DNA of 60,186 nt from Sphingomonadales bacterium. Lineage in GTDB: Bacteria > Pseudomonadota > Alphaproteobacteria > Sphingomonadales > Sphingomonadaceae. A program made the translations under genes and the position numbers. Each line of letters begins with the position of its first letter. The first letter of the stretch is position 1. Shown in pieces: positions 18,067-25,539 of this stretch. The stretch is from contig JACXVD010000019.1 in the NCBI GenBank assembly GCA_014763545.1, positions 1 to 60,186 of the forward strand, given 5' to 3'. The notes under the pieces are model-generated. The model was not told the origin of the DNA and searched no databases. It saw nothing but the letters and a program-made list of their open reading frames with translations.

Positions 18067-20018
18067 GCCTTTGCCTCCTTGCGGCGCTGGGCAACGCGCC
18101 CCTTGGCATGGCGCCGCTTGAGATCGGCGATCACCCGCCCGACCAGCGCCAGCAACCCGCCGAGCGCGATCAACAAACCGCCGTACCAGATGAAGGTGAC
18201 GAAGGGCTTCCACCACAGGCGCAGCTGCCACTTGCCGTCGCCCGCCTCATTGCCGACCACGGCATAGAGCTGGCCGTTCCAGCGCGTGACCAGCGCGCTT
18301 TCGGTGGTTTGCTGCGGCGGTACCCAGAAGCTGCGCGATTGCGGGTCGATCTCGATCTCGCGGCCGCCCTGGTAGCTGGCGAACATCCGCCCCTGCAGCG
18401 CGGTCCAGTTCGGCCCGGCGACCGGTTGGATCCCGTCGAGCCGGACCTTCCACGGGCCGACCTCGGCGGTCTGGCCAACCTGCACCGCGACCAGCCGTTC
18501 TTCCGAGAACGCGCTTTCGCTCGCCATGCCGAACAGGGCCACCGCGATGCCGAGATGCGCCACCACCATGCCCCAGGTCGCCAGCGGCAGGCGCCGCAGG
18601 CTGCGCCCGCGCAGGGGCAGCACGCTCGCCACCGCCAGCGCCGGGGCGAAGACCAGTCCCAGCCCCGGCAGGATGCCGATCGGGCTCAGCAACAGGGCCA
18701 CCATGATGCCGACCAGCAGCAGCAGGCCCACGATCACCAGCGACGGGCGGATGCGCGCCAGGCTGTCGCGCCGCCAGCGCAGCAGCGGCCCGACCAGCAA
18801 CACCGCCACCATCGGGAAGAAGAAGATCGCCGAAACCGGGTTGAAATAGGGTGGACCGACCGAAACGCGCACGTCGAAAGCCTCGGTCAGCAGGGGATAG
18901 AGCGTGCCGACCAGCACGATCGCCAGGATCGCGCTGAGCATGACATTGTTGACCACCAGCGCGCCTTCGCGGCTGGTGATCGAGAAGCGTTCGCCCTCCG
19001 CCACGGTGCCGGCGCGGAAGGCGAAGACCGCCAGCGCACCGCCGATATAGATCGCCAGCAGCGCAAGGATGAAGGTGCCGCGTTCGGGATCGACCGCGAA
19101 GGCGTGGACGCTGGTGAGGATGCCCGAACGCACCAGGAAGGTGCCGACCATCGACATGGAGAAAGCGACCACGCCGAGCATGATCGTCCATGTCCGCAGG
19201 GCATCGCGCGCCGCCAGCACGCTGGCCGAATGGAGCAGCGCGGTCGCCGCCAGCCAGGGCATCAGCGAGGCGTTTTCGACCGGGTCCCAGAACCACCAGC
19301 CGCCCCAGCCGAGCTCGTAATAGGCCCAGTAGGAACCGGCGGTGATCCCCACGGTCAGGAAGATCCACGCACCAAGGATCCACGGGCGCATGGCGCGGGC
19401 GAAATCGGGCGTCACCTGCCGCGTCAGCAGTGCGCCGACCGCGAAACTGAAGGCCACCGACAGGCCGACATAACCGAAGTAAAGCGTCGGCGGATGGAAC
19501 GCGAGGCCGATGTCCTGCAACAGCGGATTGAGCCCGTTACCTTCCAGCGCCGGGGTCGGCAGCCGCTCGAACGGGTTGGAGCTGAACAGCAGGAAGGCAT
19601 AGAAACCCAGCGCCACGAAGCCCTGCGCAGCGAGCGTCGCCTGCATCGTCTTTTCCGGCAACCGCCGCTCGACCAGCGCGATCAGCGCGCCGGCGGTGGA
19701 CATCACCGTGACCCACAGCAGCATCGAGCCTTCGTGGTTGCCCCATGCGCCCGCCACCTTGAAGATCAGCGGCTTGGCCGAATGCGAATTGAGCGCCACC
19801 AGCTTCACCGACAGGTCGGTGACGGCAAAGAGGTAGATCAGCGAGAGGAAGGCGAACGCCGCCAGCAGCCCCTGCAGCACCGCTGCCGGGCGCACCAGCG
19901 GCGCGAGCTCGCTGGTCCCGTCCGCGCGCGCGTTCATCGCCATCGCTCCGGCGACGAGCTGCAGCGCCGCCAGCGCCGCCGCCAGCCACATGGCGGCCAG
20001 GCCCAGTTCGGCGGCCAC
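18063..20018 (-). CDS. ccmF: Cytochrome c haem lyase subunit CcmF
   Basis: 651-residue polytopic membrane protein that attaches haem to apocytochrome c. The tryptophan-rich WWD signature WGGWWFWDPVENASLMPW and GAWGNHEGSMLLWV are clear, and about 15 spans are visible. It starts with GTG at 20018, which shares one base with the ccmE stop codon (TAGTG), so translation is probably coupled. Confidence 0.96.
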   Translation of the reverse strand: MAAELGLAAMWLAAALAALQLVAGAMAMNARADGTSELAPLVRPAAVLQGLLAAFAFLSLIYLFAVTDLSVKLVALNSHSAKPLIFKVAGAWGNHEGSMLLWVTVMSTAGALIALVERRLPEKTMQATLAAQGFVALGFYAFLLFSSNPFERLPTPALEGNGLNPLLQDIGLAFHPPTLYFGYVGLSVAFSFAVGALLTRQVTPDFARAMRPWILGAWIFLTVGITAGSYWAYYELGWGGWWFWDPVENASLMPWLAATALLHSASVLAARDALRTWTIMLGVVAFSMSMVGTFLVRSGILTSVHAFAVDPERGTFILALLAIYIGGALAVFAFRAGTVAEGERFSITSREGALVVNNVMLSAILAIVLVGTLYPLLTEAFDVRVSVGPPYFNPVSAIFFFPMVAVLLVGPLLRWRRDSLARIRPSLVIVGLLLLVGIMVALLLSPIGILPGLGLVFAPALAVASVLPLRGRSLRRLPLATWGMVVAHLGIAVALFGMASESAFSEERLVAVQVGQTAEVGPWKVRLDGIQPVAGPNWTALQGRMFASYQGGREIEIDPQSRSFWVPPQQTTESALVTRWNGQLYAVVGNEAGDGKWQLRLWWKPFVTFIWYGGLLIALGGLLALVGRVIADLKRRHAKGRVAQRRKEAKA

Positions 20019-20476
20019 TAGTTGGTTTCCTCGATCGCCATGCGCTTCTGCGCTTCGGTCATGTCCTGCAATTCGCGCGGGACATAGTTCTCGTCATGCT
20101 TGGCGAGCAGATTGTCGGCCACGAAAGTCCCGTCGGCCCCCAGATGCCCTTCCGCGACCACGCCCGATCCTTCGACAAACAAATCGGGCACGATGCCGGA
20201 GAATTTCACCGGCACTTCCGCTTCGCCATCATCGACCAGGAAACGGATCGTCACCCCGTCGGGGTCGGTCTTCAGGCTGCCCGCCTTGACCATGCCGCCC
20301 AGCCGCACGCCCCGGTCGGGCGACGGCGGGTTGGCCATCATCTCCTTGGGCACGTAGAAATAGCTCGCCTGATTGCGCAGCGCCCACGCGGCCAGCGTGC
20401 CCGCGCCGATGATCGCGACCAGCGCGAGCAGCACCAGCACCAGCCGCTGGTGTTTGGGTTTCAAACCGGACGTCAC
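20018..20476 (-). CDS. ccmE: Haem chaperone CcmE
   Basis: 152-residue periplasmic haem chaperone with an N-terminal anchor (LVLVLLALVAIIGAGTLAAW). The covalent haem site is seen as LLAKHDENYVPRE, with H127 and Y131. Starts with GTG at 20476, overlapping the ccmD stop by 4 bp (GTGA). Confidence 0.95.
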   Translation of the reverse strand: MTSGLKPKHQRLVLVLLALVAIIGAGTLAAWALRNQASYFYVPKEMMANPPSPDRGVRLGGMVKAGSLKTDPDGVTIRFLVDDGEAEVPVKFSGIVPDLFVEGSGVVAEGHLGADGTFVADNLLAKHDENYVPRELQDMTEAQKRMAIEETN

Positions 20477-20613
20477 TTTTTGCGGGCCTCCTCGCGCCGG
20501 GCCTCGGCGCGGCGCATGGAAATCCAGCTCCACGCGACCATCGCCAGCGTGCCGCCTATGCCAAGCGCATAGGCGGCGATTACGAAATTCCATTGGTCGA
20601 GCACTTCGCGCAT
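20473..20613 (-). CDS. ccmD: Haem exporter protein CcmD
   Basis: 46-residue single-span protein (MREVLDQWNFVIAAYALGIG, then a hydrophobic stretch and a basic tail RRAEARREEARKK). CcmD releases haem-loaded CcmE from the CcmABC complex. The ATG at 20613 overlaps the ccmC stop (ATGA). Size, basic tail and position between ccmC and ccmE support the call. Confidence 0.9.
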   Translation of the reverse strand: MREVLDQWNFVIAAYALGIGGTLAMVAWSWISMRRAEARREEARKK

Positions 20614-21362
20614 CAGGCCGTCACTCCCCGCCCGCGGCTGGCGCTGTCGCCCAAAGCCTTGCGGCGCAGCCGCGCCTCGGCCTGGATTTCGGCCAGCAGA
20701 GCACGCATGCGCGCCAGCACCACCCCGCCGAAGATCAGCGAGAAGCCGAAGGTCGCAACCAGCAGCGGGATGAGGAATTCCGGCGACATGGCCGATTTGC
20801 CCGCCGTGATGCTCGGCGGCTGGTGCAGCGAATTCCACCAGATCACCGAATAATGGATGATCGGGATGTTGATCGCCCCGACCAGCCCGAAAATCGCCGG
20901 GATGCGGCTCGACGCGCCTTCGCGGTCGACCGCCTGCGCCAGCGCGATATAGCCGAAATAGAGGAACAGCAGCACCAGCATGCTGGTCAGCCGCCCATCC
21001 CACACCCACCACGTGCCCCACGCCGGGCGGCCCCATAGCGAACCGGTGGCGAGGCAGATGGCGGTGAACACCGCACCCGGCACCGCCGATGCGCGCGCGG
21101 CGAGGCTGGCCAGCGGATGCCGCCAGACCAGTTCGACGAGGCTGGAAATCGCGATTGCGCTCCATCCGCCCATCGCCAGCCAGGCGGTCGGCACATGGAG
21201 GAACAGGATTCGTACGGAATCGCCCTGCAGCCGCTCGGCAGGTGCCCACAGCAGGCCGTAAAGCAGCGCCGCACCCGCCAGCAGCAGGCCCGAAACCAGC
21301 AGCAGCGGGGTCAGCCAGCGGGCGAGCGACAGGAAGCGCTTGGGATTCGCGAACGCATGCAT
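20613..21362 (-). CDS. ccmC: Haem ABC transporter permease CcmC
   Basis: 249-residue membrane protein that loads haem onto CcmE. About six spans and the WWD motif WGTWWVWDGRLTSMLVL are present, plus conserved histidine regions LFLHVPTAWLAMG and IHYSVIWWNSLHQP. First gene of the ccmC-D-E-F-G-H-I operon. The ATPase and permease partners ccmA and ccmB are not next to it and are presumably elsewhere in the genome. Confidence 0.95.
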   Translation of the reverse strand: MHAFANPKRFLSLARWLTPLLLVSGLLLAGAALLYGLLWAPAERLQGDSVRILFLHVPTAWLAMGGWSAIAISSLVELVWRHPLASLAARASAVPGAVFTAICLATGSLWGRPAWGTWWVWDGRLTSMLVLLFLYFGYIALAQAVDREGASSRIPAIFGLVGAINIPIIHYSVIWWNSLHQPPSITAGKSAMSPEFLIPLLVATFGFSLIFGGVVLARMRALLAEIQAEARLRRKALGDSASRGRGVTA

Positions 21363-21412
21363 TTTAGCGCCGCTGCTTTGGCAAAGCCCGGGCCGCGCCG
21401 CAAGGGCCGCAG

Positions 21413-22477
21413 TCAGCGTCCGATGAGCTTTTGCGCCATACTATCGGCCACCTTGTCGGCCGAAATGCCGCTGGCGTCGCTCTCGGCCCAGATCTGCTCC
21501 AGCCGCTCCGGGATTTGGGCGATCCGCTGGTTGACCGTATCGACCGAGCAAGCCTCGCCATCGCGGCGGCAGAGATATTCCAGCGCCACGCTGATGATGC
21601 CGCCCGCATTGATCACATAATCGGGCGCATAAAGGATGCCGCGCGCCGCCAGCTGGTCGCCGTGGTGCGCGCGCGCGAGCTGGTTGTTCGCCCCGCCAGC
21701 CACAATCGGGCAGTCGAGCCGGGCAATGCCCGCGTCGTCGAGGACCGCACCCAGCGCATTGGGGCTGAAGACGTCGCAGGCGGCATCCATGATCGCATCG
21801 GCTGCCGCGCTGGCACCGCCGAGTTCGGCAGCCAGCTTCGCCGCGCGGTCCGCGTCGATATCGGCCAGCGTCAGCTTCGCGCCGTCGGCCGCCAGCAGCC
21901 GCGCGACACCGCCGCCCACGCTGCCGGTGCCCTGGATCGCGACATGCACGCCGGCCATGCTGTCCTTGCCCAGCTTGTGCTTCACCGCGGCCTTGATGCC
22001 GAGATAGATGCCCATCGCGGTGAACGGCCCCGGATCGCCGCCGGCAGCCCCCTGCCCTTCGACCGGCAAGCCCGAGACATAGGGCGTGCGCTGCGACACG
22101 GCGACCATGTCCGCTTCGCTGATGCCGACGTCTTCCGCGGTTACATAGCGCCCGCCCAGCGCGCCCACCGCGTCACCGAAGGCAGCCAGCATTTCGGGGG
22201 TTTTCACCTTGTCCAGGCCGGCCAGGATCACGGCCTTGCCCCCGCCCATCGGCAGGCCGGCCATGGCGTTCTTGTAGCTCATCCCGCGGCTGAGCCGCAG
22301 CGCATCGCGCAGGCCGTCCTTGGGATCGGCATAGTGCCAGAAGCGGGTGCCGCCCGCGCCGGGGCCGAGATGGGTGGAATGCAGCGCGATAATCGCGGTA
22401 AGCCCCGACTTGCGATCGCGCACCAGCTGCACCAGCTCGTGGTCGTCGAAATCCGGTTCGGTCCAGAAAGCAGTCAT
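21413..22477 (-). CDS. Glu/Leu/Phe/Val dehydrogenase family enzyme
   Basis: 354-residue NAD-dependent amino-acid dehydrogenase, closest in style to leucine/valine dehydrogenases. It has the substrate glycine-rich loop HLGPGAGGTRFWHY, the catalytic lysine region MAGLPMGGGKAVILAG, and a Rossmann motif VAIQGTGSVGGGVARLLAADG. The C-terminal Asn motif GGANNQLA is also present. Start taken at ATG 22477, since upstream codons fall in the tRNA-His gene. The substrate cannot be fixed among Leu, Val and Phe. It probably deaminates branched-chain amino acids. Confidence 0.87.
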   Translation of the reverse strand: MTAFWTEPDFDDHELVQLVRDRKSGLTAIIALHSTHLGPGAGGTRFWHYADPKDGLRDALRLSRGMSYKNAMAGLPMGGGKAVILAGLDKVKTPEMLAAFGDAVGALGGRYVTAEDVGISEADMVAVSQRTPYVSGLPVEGQGAAGGDPGPFTAMGIYLGIKAAVKHKLGKDSMAGVHVAIQGTGSVGGGVARLLAADGAKLTLADIDADRAAKLAAELGGASAAADAIMDAACDVFSPNALGAVLDDAGIARLDCPIVAGGANNQLARAHHGDQLAARGILYAPDYVINAGGIISVALEYLCRRDGEACSVDTVNQRIAQIPERLEQIWAESDASGISADKVADSMAQKLIGR

Positions 22478-22529
22478 GGGGTTCCCCGCAGCAGATGGCA
22501 GATGCATCGAGCGGCACTTGCGGGGAAAA

Positions 22530-22607
22530 TGGGGCGATCGACGGGGTTCGAACCCGCGACCTCCGGTACCACAAACCGGCGCTCTAACCAACTGAGCTAC
22601 GATCGCC
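22530..22607 (-). tRNA. tRNA-His (GTG anticodon)
   Basis: Full cloverleaf on the minus strand. The acceptor stem GCGATCG/CGATCGC has the histidine-specific extra G-1 opposite C73. The D arm is GCTC...GAGC, the anticodon stem-loop CCGGT-TTGTGGT-ACCGG with anticodon GTG, and the T arm GCGGG-TTCGAAC-CCCGT. CCA is encoded at the 3' end (22530-22532). Confidence 0.96.
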
Positions 22608-22795
22608 ACACCGGCCACGCTTGCCGAGAAGCGAGGCACTTAAGCGCACACACACGCTGGTCAAGCAGCGTTTCGTGCGGGGGCGGCCTGTTGCACAAGA
22701 GGCGGGGTTTGCAAAGCGAAAACTGCGCGCCCGCCCCGCCAGCGCAACAAAATTTCGTGACTTGTCCCGCGTCGCTCGGGCAGTATCCCGGTGCC

Positions 22796-23431
22796 ATGCT
22801 AGCCGCCAGCGAATCTTCCACCGACATCCTCCTGTCACGCCCCGGAATGCAGCGGGTGCCGACCGATCGCCTGGAGCTGTTCCAGTTGCGCGATTTCCTC
22901 GCCCCCGATCTCAGGGCGGAGCTGATCCGGCTGATCGACAAGAACCGCCGCCCCTCCACCATCGCCAATGCCAATGGCGACCATTACTTCCGCACCAGCG
23001 AAACCTGCGACCTCGATCCGCATGAATTGGCCGTGGTCGAGCTGGAAGGGTTGCTGCACGGACTCAACGGCATCGCGCCGCAGTTCGGCGAGCCGGTTCA
23101 GGGGCAACGCTATGCCGTGGGGCAGGAATTCAAGCCGCATACCGACTATTTCACCCCCAACACCCCCGATTACGACAAATTCTGCACGGTCGCCGGGCAG
23201 CGCAGCTGGACATTCATGATCTATCTCAATGACGTGGAATCCGGCGGCGGTACGCGTTTCAAGGTGATCAACAAGACTTTCCAGCCCGAAGCCGGCAAGC
23301 TGGTGTGCTGGAACAACCGGCGCCCGGACGGCACCGTCAATCCCGCGACGCTCCATCACGGGATGAAGGTCCGCAAGGGCACCAAATTCGTGATAACCAA
23401 ATGGTATCGCGAAAAACCGTGGGGATGGTGA
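22796..23431 (+). CDS. 2OG-Fe(II) oxygenase, prolyl 4-hydroxylase-like
   Basis: 211-residue non-haem iron dioxygenase. The iron ligands are H115 and D117 in FKPHTDYF and H187 or H188 in ATLHHGMKV, and the 2-oxoglutarate-binding basic residue is K197 in GTKFVITKW. Related to bacterial P4H-like proteins; the substrate is unknown. ATG at 22796 is used; the frame is open far upstream through the tRNA and dehydrogenase region but without family similarity. Its stop overlaps the start of the next gene (TGATG), which suggests the two work or are expressed together. Confidence 0.85.
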   Translation: MLAASESSTDILLSRPGMQRVPTDRLELFQLRDFLAPDLRAELIRLIDKNRRPSTIANANGDHYFRTSETCDLDPHELAVVELEGLLHGLNGIAPQFGEPVQGQRYAVGQEFKPHTDYFTPNTPDYDKFCTVAGQRSWTFMIYLNDVESGGGTRFKVINKTFQPEAGKLVCWNNRRPDGTVNPATLHHGMKVRKGTKFVITKWYREKPWGW

Positions 23432-23745
23432 TGACTGACTATGCAGACCTGAAAGCCCGTCTCGAGGCGCAGCTGGCCGAATTGGTGCGGCGCGCCGAAG
23501 TGATCGAGGATGATTTGCGGCATCCGCTCGATGCGGACTGGCAAGAACAGGCAATCGACCTCGCCGACGACGAGGCACTGGCCGGGGTCGACGATGTGCT
23601 GCGCGACGAAATCGTGCAGACGCGCATGGCGCTCGTCCGCATCGCCAATGGCAGCTACGGCAGCTGCGCCAAATGCGGCGGGGAGATCAGCCGCGCGCGG
23701 CTGGAGGCGATGCCCACGGCAACGCGCTGCATCGCCTGCGCCTGA
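23431..23745 (+). CDS. DksA/TraR-type C4 zinc-finger protein
   Basis: 104-residue protein. An N-terminal helical hairpin (residues 1-75) is followed by a C4 zinc finger: CAKCGGEISRARLEAMP then CIAC. The family binds RNA polymerase in the secondary channel, although short members like this one often lack the coiled-coil tip DxxDxA; here the nearest is DLADDEALAG. Coupled to the oxygenase upstream by a one-base overlap. In-frame ATG at 23425 is an alternative start. Followed by a strong bidirectional terminator. Confidence 0.85.
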   Translation: MTDYADLKARLEAQLAELVRRAEVIEDDLRHPLDADWQEQAIDLADDEALAGVDDVLRDEIVQTRMALVRIANGSYGSCAKCGGEISRARLEAMPTATRCIACA

Positions 23746-23791
23746 TCGCGCCAGACAATCCACAAACGAGTCGGACAATCCGTAAACGAGA

Positions 23792-23817
23792 AAGGGCGGC
23801 CCGATCGGGCCGCCCTT
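23792..23817. terminator. Bidirectional rho-independent terminator
   Basis: Perfect 26-bp palindrome AAGGGCGGCCCGA/TCGGGCCGCCCTT between the convergent zinc-finger gene and rpmE. A-rich to T-rich flanks on both strands allow it to end both transcripts. Confidence 0.85.
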
Positions 23818-23840
23818 CGCAATTCCAGTGGCTGGAAGCC

Positions 23841-24071
23841 TTAGCCCTTCTTGAGCGAGAGGCCGCCGAAGCGCTTGTTGAAGCGGGCCACCTGGCCGCC
23901 TTCGTTGAGGATGCGCTGGTTGCCGCCGGTCCACGCCGGGTGGCTGGTGGGGTCGATGTCGAGCGTCAGCGTGTCGCCTTCGCTACCCCAGGTGGAGCGC
24001 GTCTGGAATTCGGTGCCATCGGTCATCTTGACCGTGATGGTGTGGTAATCGGGATGACCTTCGGTCTTCAT
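23841..24071 (-). CDS. rpmE: 50S ribosomal protein L31
   Basis: 76-residue ribosomal protein ([19 protein letters not shown], then [12 protein letters not shown] and [13 protein letters not shown]). It contains no cysteines, so it is the zinc-free form of L31. Starts at ATG 24071; upstream in-frame sequence is not conserved. Convergent with the DksA-type gene and ended by the shared palindromic terminator. Confidence 0.95.
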   Translation of the reverse strand: MKTEGHPDYHTITVKMTDGTEFQTRSTWGSEGDTLTLDIDPTSHPAWTGGNQRILNEGGQVARFNKRFGGLSLKKG

Positions 24072-24361
24072 CGTCTCGTCCTTTGCGTTCGACCGGTTCC
24101 GACCGGCCTGCAATTGCGGGAAAGCGGCGCGCCTAGTGGGGTTCACCCGAAAAAGCAAGGGGGAGTCTTGTGTTTGCGCCCTCAACCGCCGGGCGCAGCC
24201 CATGCGGGCCGCTTGGCTTCGTGGCATGGGCCCGCCGACCGGTCTATCGCAAGACTTTCGCGCGGGCGGGTGGTTCGGTCCCCACAGGGGCTGCAAGGGC
24301 GACCGTCCGTCCGCAGGTCCACAAGGGCCGAGGATATCGCACACCCGATGGCGTGCGGCGA
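24072..24361. other. Intergenic region between fabZ and rpmE
   Basis: About 290 bp without a convincing gene; frames present do not look protein-like. It should hold the rpmE promoter (minus strand). Near 24293-24314 there is a sequence of the form GCAAGGGCGACCG followed by YCCGYCC that recurs at 49640-49659, suggesting a short dispersed extragenic repeat. Confidence 0.5.
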
Positions 24362-24835
24362 TCAAGCAGGCGGGTCGGTGATCATCGCGAGGAAATCGAC
24401 CTCGCAGGTCGTCTTGCCTTCCACGCTTGCGCGACCGTGGAACTTGTAGGTCCGGCTGCTCTTCTGGGTGAAGTGCACTTCGAGATCGAGCAGGCAGCCC
24501 GGCGTCACCGGCGCACGGAACTTGGCGCTCTCGATGCCGAGGAAATAGACCAGCTTCCCGGTGCCCGCCACTTCGAGCGTTTCGATCCCCAGGATCGCAG
24601 CGGCCTGGGCCATCGCCTCGATTTGCAACACACCGGGCATGATCGGGGCGCCGGGGAAATGGCCCTGGAAGAACTGTTCGTTGAACGTCACGCCCTTCAC
24701 GGCGTGAATTCGCTCACCCAGCTCGAGGACCTTCACCCGGTCGACGAGCAGCAGTGGATAGCGGTGAGGCAGGGCATTGAGTACCTTGCGGATGTCGTAA
24801 TCGACCGCATGCGCGGTTTCGGCTGCGTCACTCAT
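24362..24835 (-). CDS. fabZ: 3-hydroxyacyl-[acyl-carrier-protein] dehydratase FabZ
   Basis: 157-residue hot-dog-fold dehydratase of fatty-acid elongation. Hallmarks are [33 protein letters not shown] with catalytic H59 and E73, and the C-terminal CEVDFLAMI. Downstream of the OmpH-like gene, as in the widespread bamA-skp-(lpxD)-fabZ order, though lpxD is not between them here. Confidence 0.96.
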   Translation of the reverse strand: MSDAAETAHAVDYDIRKVLNALPHRYPLLLVDRVKVLELGERIHAVKGVTFNEQFFQGHFPGAPIMPGVLQIEAMAQAAAILGIETLEVAGTGKLVYFLGIESAKFRAPVTPGCLLDLEVHFTQKSSRTYKFHGRASVEGKTTCEVDFLAMITDPPA

Positions 24836-24858
24836 GCCCTGCCCCCCTGCGTATTGTC

Positions 24859-25539
24859 TTAGCGGCCCTGCGTCGACGGGCCGGCCGGCTGACCGGCGGC
24901 GCCCGCCTGCTGCGCTTCGGCGGCCTTCTGTTCACGCACGGCGCGCGGTTCCCAGCCGGCCGGCGGAACCAGCTGCGCGCTCGGCAGCAGCGTGTTCAGC
25001 TCGTCGAGCACGTCCTGCGTCATGTTGTACTGCGCATCGGCATAGATGATCGCGCCCTGCGTCGGGTCGAGGATCAGCGTCACGCCGCGCTTCTTGGCGG
25101 CATTCTGCACCGCATCGTTGAGCTTGTCTTCGATCTGCTCTTCGACATAGGCGCGGCTGAGCGCGACCGGTGCCAGGATCTGCTGCAGTTCCTGCTGGCC
25201 GGACTGCTGGATCTGGTTGATCTGCACCGCCTGCTGCTGCAGCGCCTGCTGGTTGGCGTTGGGCGCGGAGCGATCGGCGTTGAACTTGGTGATCAACGGC
25301 TGGAGCTGCGCGGCGATCTGCGCACGGCGGGTTTCGGCCTGGTCGTACTGCGCCTTGTAAGTGACGGGGCGCTGCGCCTCGGCGGTCTTGTAGGCGTTCG
25401 AGTTGGCGACCACGGCAGGCAGGCTGACGACGCCGACACCCTTGATGCCCTGCTGCGAGGCAGCCGGGCTCGCGGCGAGGACCGGGGCGGCCGTGAGCAT
25501 GAGGCCGGCGGCGAGGACCGGCTGGAGAATCTTCTTCAT
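24859..25539 (-). CDS. OmpH/Skp-family periplasmic chaperone
   Basis: 226-residue secreted protein. Signal peptide [22 protein letters not shown], then the OmpH-type helical body ([19 protein letters not shown], and a Gln-rich coiled coil [20 protein letters not shown]). A low-complexity Ala/Gln/Pro tail follows. Skp holds unfolded outer-membrane proteins for the Bam complex. ATG at 25539 overlaps the bamA stop (ATGA), so it is coupled to bamA. Confidence 0.88.
   Translation of the reverse strand: MKKILQPVLAAGLMLTAAPVLAASPAASQQGIKGVGVVSLPAVVANSNAYKTAEAQRPVTYKAQYDQAETRRAQIAAQLQPLITKFNADRSAPNANQQALQQQAVQINQIQQSGQQELQQILAPVALSRAYVEEQIEDKLNDAVQNAAKKRGVTLILDPTQGAIIYADAQYNMTQDVLDELNTLLPSAQLVPPAGWEPRAVREQKAAEAQQAGAAGQPAGPSTQGR

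Noticed and set aside
18108-20021. 637-residue open frame on the plus strand
   Set aside because: Antisense shadow of ccmF in GC-rich DNA; the sequence is dominated by Arg, Gln, Asp and His.
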